From assembly GCF_001536285.1 (NCBI RefSeq), contig NZ_FAOZ01000030.1:46658-110657 (forward strand): a stretch of 64,000 bases of DNA, read 5' to 3'. Each line of letters starts with the position of its first letter. The first letter of the stretch is position 1. A model generated the notes under the pieces. It was not told the DNA's origin and searched no databases. It worked only from the letters and a program-made list of their open reading frames with translations. The DNA is from Parafrankia irregularis. GTDB taxonomy: Bacteria > Actinomycetota > Actinomycetes > Frankiales > Frankiaceae. Of this stretch, positions 61,291 to 64,000 are shown piece by piece. A program made the translations under genes and the position numbers.

Positions 61291-62736
61291 GTGAGCAAGC
61301 CGCGCAAGCAGATCATCCTCGGTGCCTACCTGGCGGGCGTGAACCACCACACGGTGTGGTCGGACCCGGCCGCGGGCAGCCAGATCGCGTTCTCCTCCTT
61401 CCAGCACCTGGCGCAGACCGCCGAACGCGGGAAGTTCGACTTCTTCTTCCTGGCGGAGGGCCTGGCCCTGCGGGAACGGTTCGGGGCGTTCCTGGACACC
61501 GACGTGGTCGGCCGCCCCGACACGCTGCCGGTGCTCGCCGCGCTGGCCGCCGTCACCGAGCACCTCGGGCTGGTCGGCACCGTCAGCGCCACCTTCAACG
61601 AGCCCTACGAGCTGGCCCGCCAGCTCGCCTCCCTGGACCACCTCTCCGACGGCCGGGTCGGCTGGAACGTGGTGACGTCCCTCGACACGTTCACCGGCCG
61701 CAACTTCCGGCGCGGAGGTTTCCTGCAGGCCGAGGACCGCTATGTCCGCGCGGAGGAGTTCCTCGACGCCGCGCGGGCCCTGTGGGACAGCTGGCCGGCC
61801 GACGCCGTCGCCGCCGACCGCGACCGCGGGCGTTTCCTGCGGGACGGACAGGTGGGCCGGTTCGCGCGGCACGGCCGCCAGTTCGACATCGCCGGACGCT
61901 TCACCGTGCCCCGCTCCCCGCAGGGCCGCCCGGTGATCCTGCAGGCCGGGGTCTCCCCGCAGGGCCGGGACTTCGCCGCCGCCGGCGCTGACGCGATCTT
62001 CTCTCCATACCACAGCCTCCCCGAGGCGCAGGAGTTCTACCGGGACATCACCGCCCGGGTCGCCGCCGCCGGACGTCCACCGGGCTCGGTGCGGCTGCTG
62101 CCCGCCGCGCTGTTCGTCCTCGGTGACACCGCGTCGGACGCCCGCGAGCGGGCCCGGGAGATCGCCCGCGCGCAGGTCTCCGGCCGGACGGCGCAGATCC
62201 TGCTGGAGACGGTCTGGAACCGTGACCTGTCCGGCTACGACCCGGACGGCCCGCTGCCCGACGTCGAGCCGGACACCGACGGGCCACCGGCCATCGAGGG
62301 CAGGACCAGGCGGCACGGCGACGCGCACGCGACGGTGAAGGCGTGGCGCGAGCTCGCGGAGGCGAACGGGTACTCGCTGCGCGAGCTGGCGATCCACCTG
62401 TTCGCCCGCGCCGAGTTCGTCGGAACGCCGACCCAGGTCGCCGACCGGCTCGACGAGTTCGTCCAGAACGACGGTTCGGACGGCTTCATCCTCGGGTCGC
62501 ACCTGACGCCCACCGGGCTCGACGAGTTCGTCGACAAGGTCGTCCCACTGCTGCAGGAACGGGGGTCGCTGCGCACGGAGTACGAGGGGACCACGCTGCG
62601 CGCCAACCTCGGCCTGCCCGCGATCCCGGGGCCGGCTATCCCGGAGGCAGTCGGCCCGGAGCCCCCGATCCCAGCGGCGGCGATCCCAGCGGCGGCGATT
62701 CCGGGGGCGGCCGGCCCGGAGCCGGCCCGGCGGTGA
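61291..62736 (+). CDS. LLM-class flavin-dependent monooxygenase (NtaA/SnaA/DszA family)
   Basis: A 481-aa flavin monooxygenase. It opens RKQIILGAYLAGVNHHTVWS, then FQHLAQTAERGKFDFFFLAE, with the family segment SLDHLSDGRVGWNVVTSLD and FTVPRSPQGRPVILQAGVSP. Such enzymes use FMNH2 from a separate reductase to oxidise sulfur compounds, polyketides or chelators. No reductase is next to it. The C-terminal ~40 residues are a Pro/Ala/Ile-rich repeat (IPAAAIPAAAIPG), unusual for the family. The GTG start has GAAGGG upstream. Its TGA overlaps the GTG of the acetyltransferase, so the two are coupled. Confidence 0.85.
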   Translation: MSKPRKQIILGAYLAGVNHHTVWSDPAAGSQIAFSSFQHLAQTAERGKFDFFFLAEGLALRERFGAFLDTDVVGRPDTLPVLAALAAVTEHLGLVGTVSATFNEPYELARQLASLDHLSDGRVGWNVVTSLDTFTGRNFRRGGFLQAEDRYVRAEEFLDAARALWDSWPADAVAADRDRGRFLRDGQVGRFARHGRQFDIAGRFTVPRSPQGRPVILQAGVSPQGRDFAAAGADAIFSPYHSLPEAQEFYRDITARVAAAGRPPGSVRLLPAALFVLGDTASDARERAREIARAQVSGRTAQILLETVWNRDLSGYDPDGPLPDVEPDTDGPPAIEGRTRRHGDAHATVKAWRELAEANGYSLRELAIHLFARAEFVGTPTQVADRLDEFVQNDGSDGFILGSHLTPTGLDEFVDKVVPLLQERGSLRTEYEGTTLRANLGLPAIPGPAIPEAVGPEPPIPAAAIPAAAIPGAAGPEPARR

Positions 62737-63485
62737 CCGAGGCCGCGGCGGAGGCGGACCTGGGGCGGACCCGGCCCGCCGGGTCCGCCGGCCCCGGCGG
62801 GCACCACGTGCTCGACAACCCGGTGCGCTCGTCGCTGTGCGGCCCGCACGCCCCCTTCGCCGAGCGGTGCGGCGACGTCCGGCGCTACCCGCCGCAGATG
62901 TCGCCGTTCGCGGCCATGCCCGAACGGCCCGCCGCCGCCGACTGGGCCGATCTGGGCACGCTCGCCGGCCCGGGAGTGGTCGTGCCGCTCGCCGCGGTCG
63001 AGACCCCGCCACCCGCCGGCTGGGAGGTCGTCCTGCGTGGCACCGGGGTGCAGATGACGGGCGAAGGGGTCGCCGGCTCCCCGGGTGGCTCCGGAATCGT
63101 CCGCCTCACCGCCGCCGACGTGCCGGAGATGCTCGCACTGACCGCCCGCACGAATCCCGGGCCGTTCCTGCCCCGCACGATCGAGCTCGGGACGTTCCTC
63201 GGGATCCGGCGCGGGAACCGGCTCGTCGCGATGGCCGGCGAGCGGGTCCATCCGCCCGGATGGACCGAGATCAGCGGCGTGTGCACCGACGCCGCGTATC
63301 GGGGGCAGGGCCTGGCCACCCGGCTCGTGCTGGCCCTCACCGCCGGCATCGCCGCCCGCGGCGAGCTTCCCTTCCTGCACGTCACGGCCGGCAACGACAC
63401 CGCGCTGCGGCTCTACGAGGCGCTGGGTTTCCGCGCGCGGCGCACGCTCACCTTCACCATCGTGCGCGTCCCGGATGTCGCCTGA
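62733..63485 (+). CDS. GNAT-family N-acetyltransferase
   Basis: A 250-aa protein with a C-terminal GNAT domain of the FR47-like type (~residues 120-240). The acetyl-CoA loop is TDAAYRGQGLATRLVLALTA (R-G-Q-G-L-A), followed by the strand FLHVTAGNDTALRLYEALGF, typical of GNATs. The first ~110 residues contain a His/Asp-rich region (GGHHVLDNPVRSSLCGPH) as in FR47 enzymes acting on small substrates. GTG at 62733 overlaps the monooxygenase stop, so it shares its transcript. The substrate is unknown. Confidence 0.85.
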   Translation: MTEAAAEADLGRTRPAGSAGPGGHHVLDNPVRSSLCGPHAPFAERCGDVRRYPPQMSPFAAMPERPAAADWADLGTLAGPGVVVPLAAVETPPPAGWEVVLRGTGVQMTGEGVAGSPGGSGIVRLTAADVPEMLALTARTNPGPFLPRTIELGTFLGIRRGNRLVAMAGERVHPPGWTEISGVCTDAAYRGQGLATRLVLALTAGIAARGELPFLHVTAGNDTALRLYEALGFRARRTLTFTIVRVPDVA

Positions 63486-63717
63486 CGGGCCTGCTGTCAA
63501 CGATCAGGTCGTCTCGGTGACCAACGGCCCGCGTCGGCTGTGGCCGGGCCACCCGGAGGTGATCGAAAGCTGGCCGGGGTGGTGCTGGCGCGGCGTCGCG
63601 GTGCTTCCTTGTCTCCGGCCATCGCCACATGGCGCCGATAATTCACCCCAAGAGGGGCAAAGCGGGAGCAGTTTTGCCTGGCAACCCGCAAAAAAGGAGG
63701 ATTTTGGTCGCTTGTCT

Positions 63718-64000
63718 TCAGGGGGTCATCGCACAGGCTTCTGCGTAGACCTGTGATGGTGTCTTCCAACCCAGGGTCTGTCGAGGTCGGGCGTTGAGCT
63801 GAGCGGCGACGCGAGCGAGGTCGTCGGGGGTATGGACGGACAGGTCGGTGCCCTTGGGGAAGTACTGGCGGAGCAGACCGTTGGTGTTCTCGTTGCTACC
63901 GCGTTGCCAGGGGCTGTGGGGATCGCAGAAGTAGACCGGGATCCCGGTCGCGACGGTGAACCGGGCATGCCGCATCATCTCGACGCCCTGGTCCCAGGTC
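63718..64000 (-). mobile_element. IS30-family transposase, 3' part, running off the window
   Basis: On the minus strand the frame is open from the window edge to the TGA at 63718. It contains the IS30 C-terminal integrase core: [19 protein letters not shown], then [20 protein letters not shown] (the [16 protein letters not shown] block carrying the last catalytic Glu), [13 protein letters not shown], and [13 protein letters not shown]. The element extends to the right beyond 64000. An AT-richer stretch at about 63660-63715 probably contains the left end of the element; no terminal inverted repeat can be verified because the other end is absent. Confidence 0.88.

Overview
The window is about 70% G+C, with dense overlapping genes, many GTG starts, low-complexity in-frame repeats and families typical of filamentous Actinomycetota (SARP/AfsR-like NB-ARC regulators, CHAT-TPR proteins, HxlR/TetR pairs, a sulfur-type leader peptide). 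A Frankia- or Streptomyces-like actinomycete fits; the genus cannot be fixed from this sequence alone. No rRNA, tRNA or CRISPR array was seen. Function calls come from reading motifs and family resemblance; no database search was possible.

Layout. 1-9.3 kb: ordinary accessory genes (methyltransferase, MBL-fold hydrolase/HxlR pair, a Phd/VapC toxin-antitoxin pair, TetR with a membrane protein, an SDR) mixed with gene relics (SpoIIE-type phosphatase tail, LysR tail). 10.0-16.4 kb: a tight plus-strand operon of 2Fe-2S ferredoxin, haem-oxygenase-like di-iron oxidase (HDO), three different ATP-grasp ligases and an MFS exporter, preceded by a 26-aa ORF with its own good ribosome site. This looks like an uncharacterised peptide or amide natural-product cluster. 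16.5-28.8 kb: a cell-surface locus on the minus strand: a small DUF11 membrane protein, a 3108-aa lectin/Fn3/Ig/DUF11 giant protein, a DUF916 (WxL-interacting-type) protein and a small protein whose C-terminal domain matches the end of the giant. This resembles the WxL loci of Firmicutes.

29-45 kb: a TauD-type dioxygenase with an upstream sulfur-type leader peptide, a peroxiredoxin and a class II aldolase, then the most notable region. From 44962 down to 32704 twelve minus-strand genes, most of them overlapping, encode lysine 2,3-aminomutase, a JmjC/cupin hydroxylase, a methyltransferase, an ATP-grasp ligase, a SET-domain protein, a MetRS-like enzyme, a lysine N6-hydroxylase, a small cupin, a DAO-type oxidase, an APH-type kinase, a PHP phosphatase and an alpha/beta hydrolase. 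Lysine N-hydroxylase + cupin + MetRS-like protein + DAO oxidase is the known enzyme set for hydrazinoacetic acid; with beta-lysine formation, hydroxylation, methylation and an amide ligase it covers every step needed for negamycin (hydroxy-beta-lysine joined to methylhydrazinoacetate). The kinase, phosphatase and peptidase may form a self-protection set. A large HTH/NB-ARC/TPR regulator lies just upstream.

48-59.6 kb: a CATRA-type (caspase/TPR-associated) conflict locus: a CATRA protein fused to a GT4-like glycosyltransferase, a CATRA-associated small protein, two large TPR-CHAT proteases, a relic CHAT tail and a membrane-anchored protein of unknown function. 60-64 kb: an NmrA-like protein, an LLM flavin monooxygenase preceded by the stub of a second one, a GNAT acetyltransferase, and the end of an IS30-type transposase running off the window.
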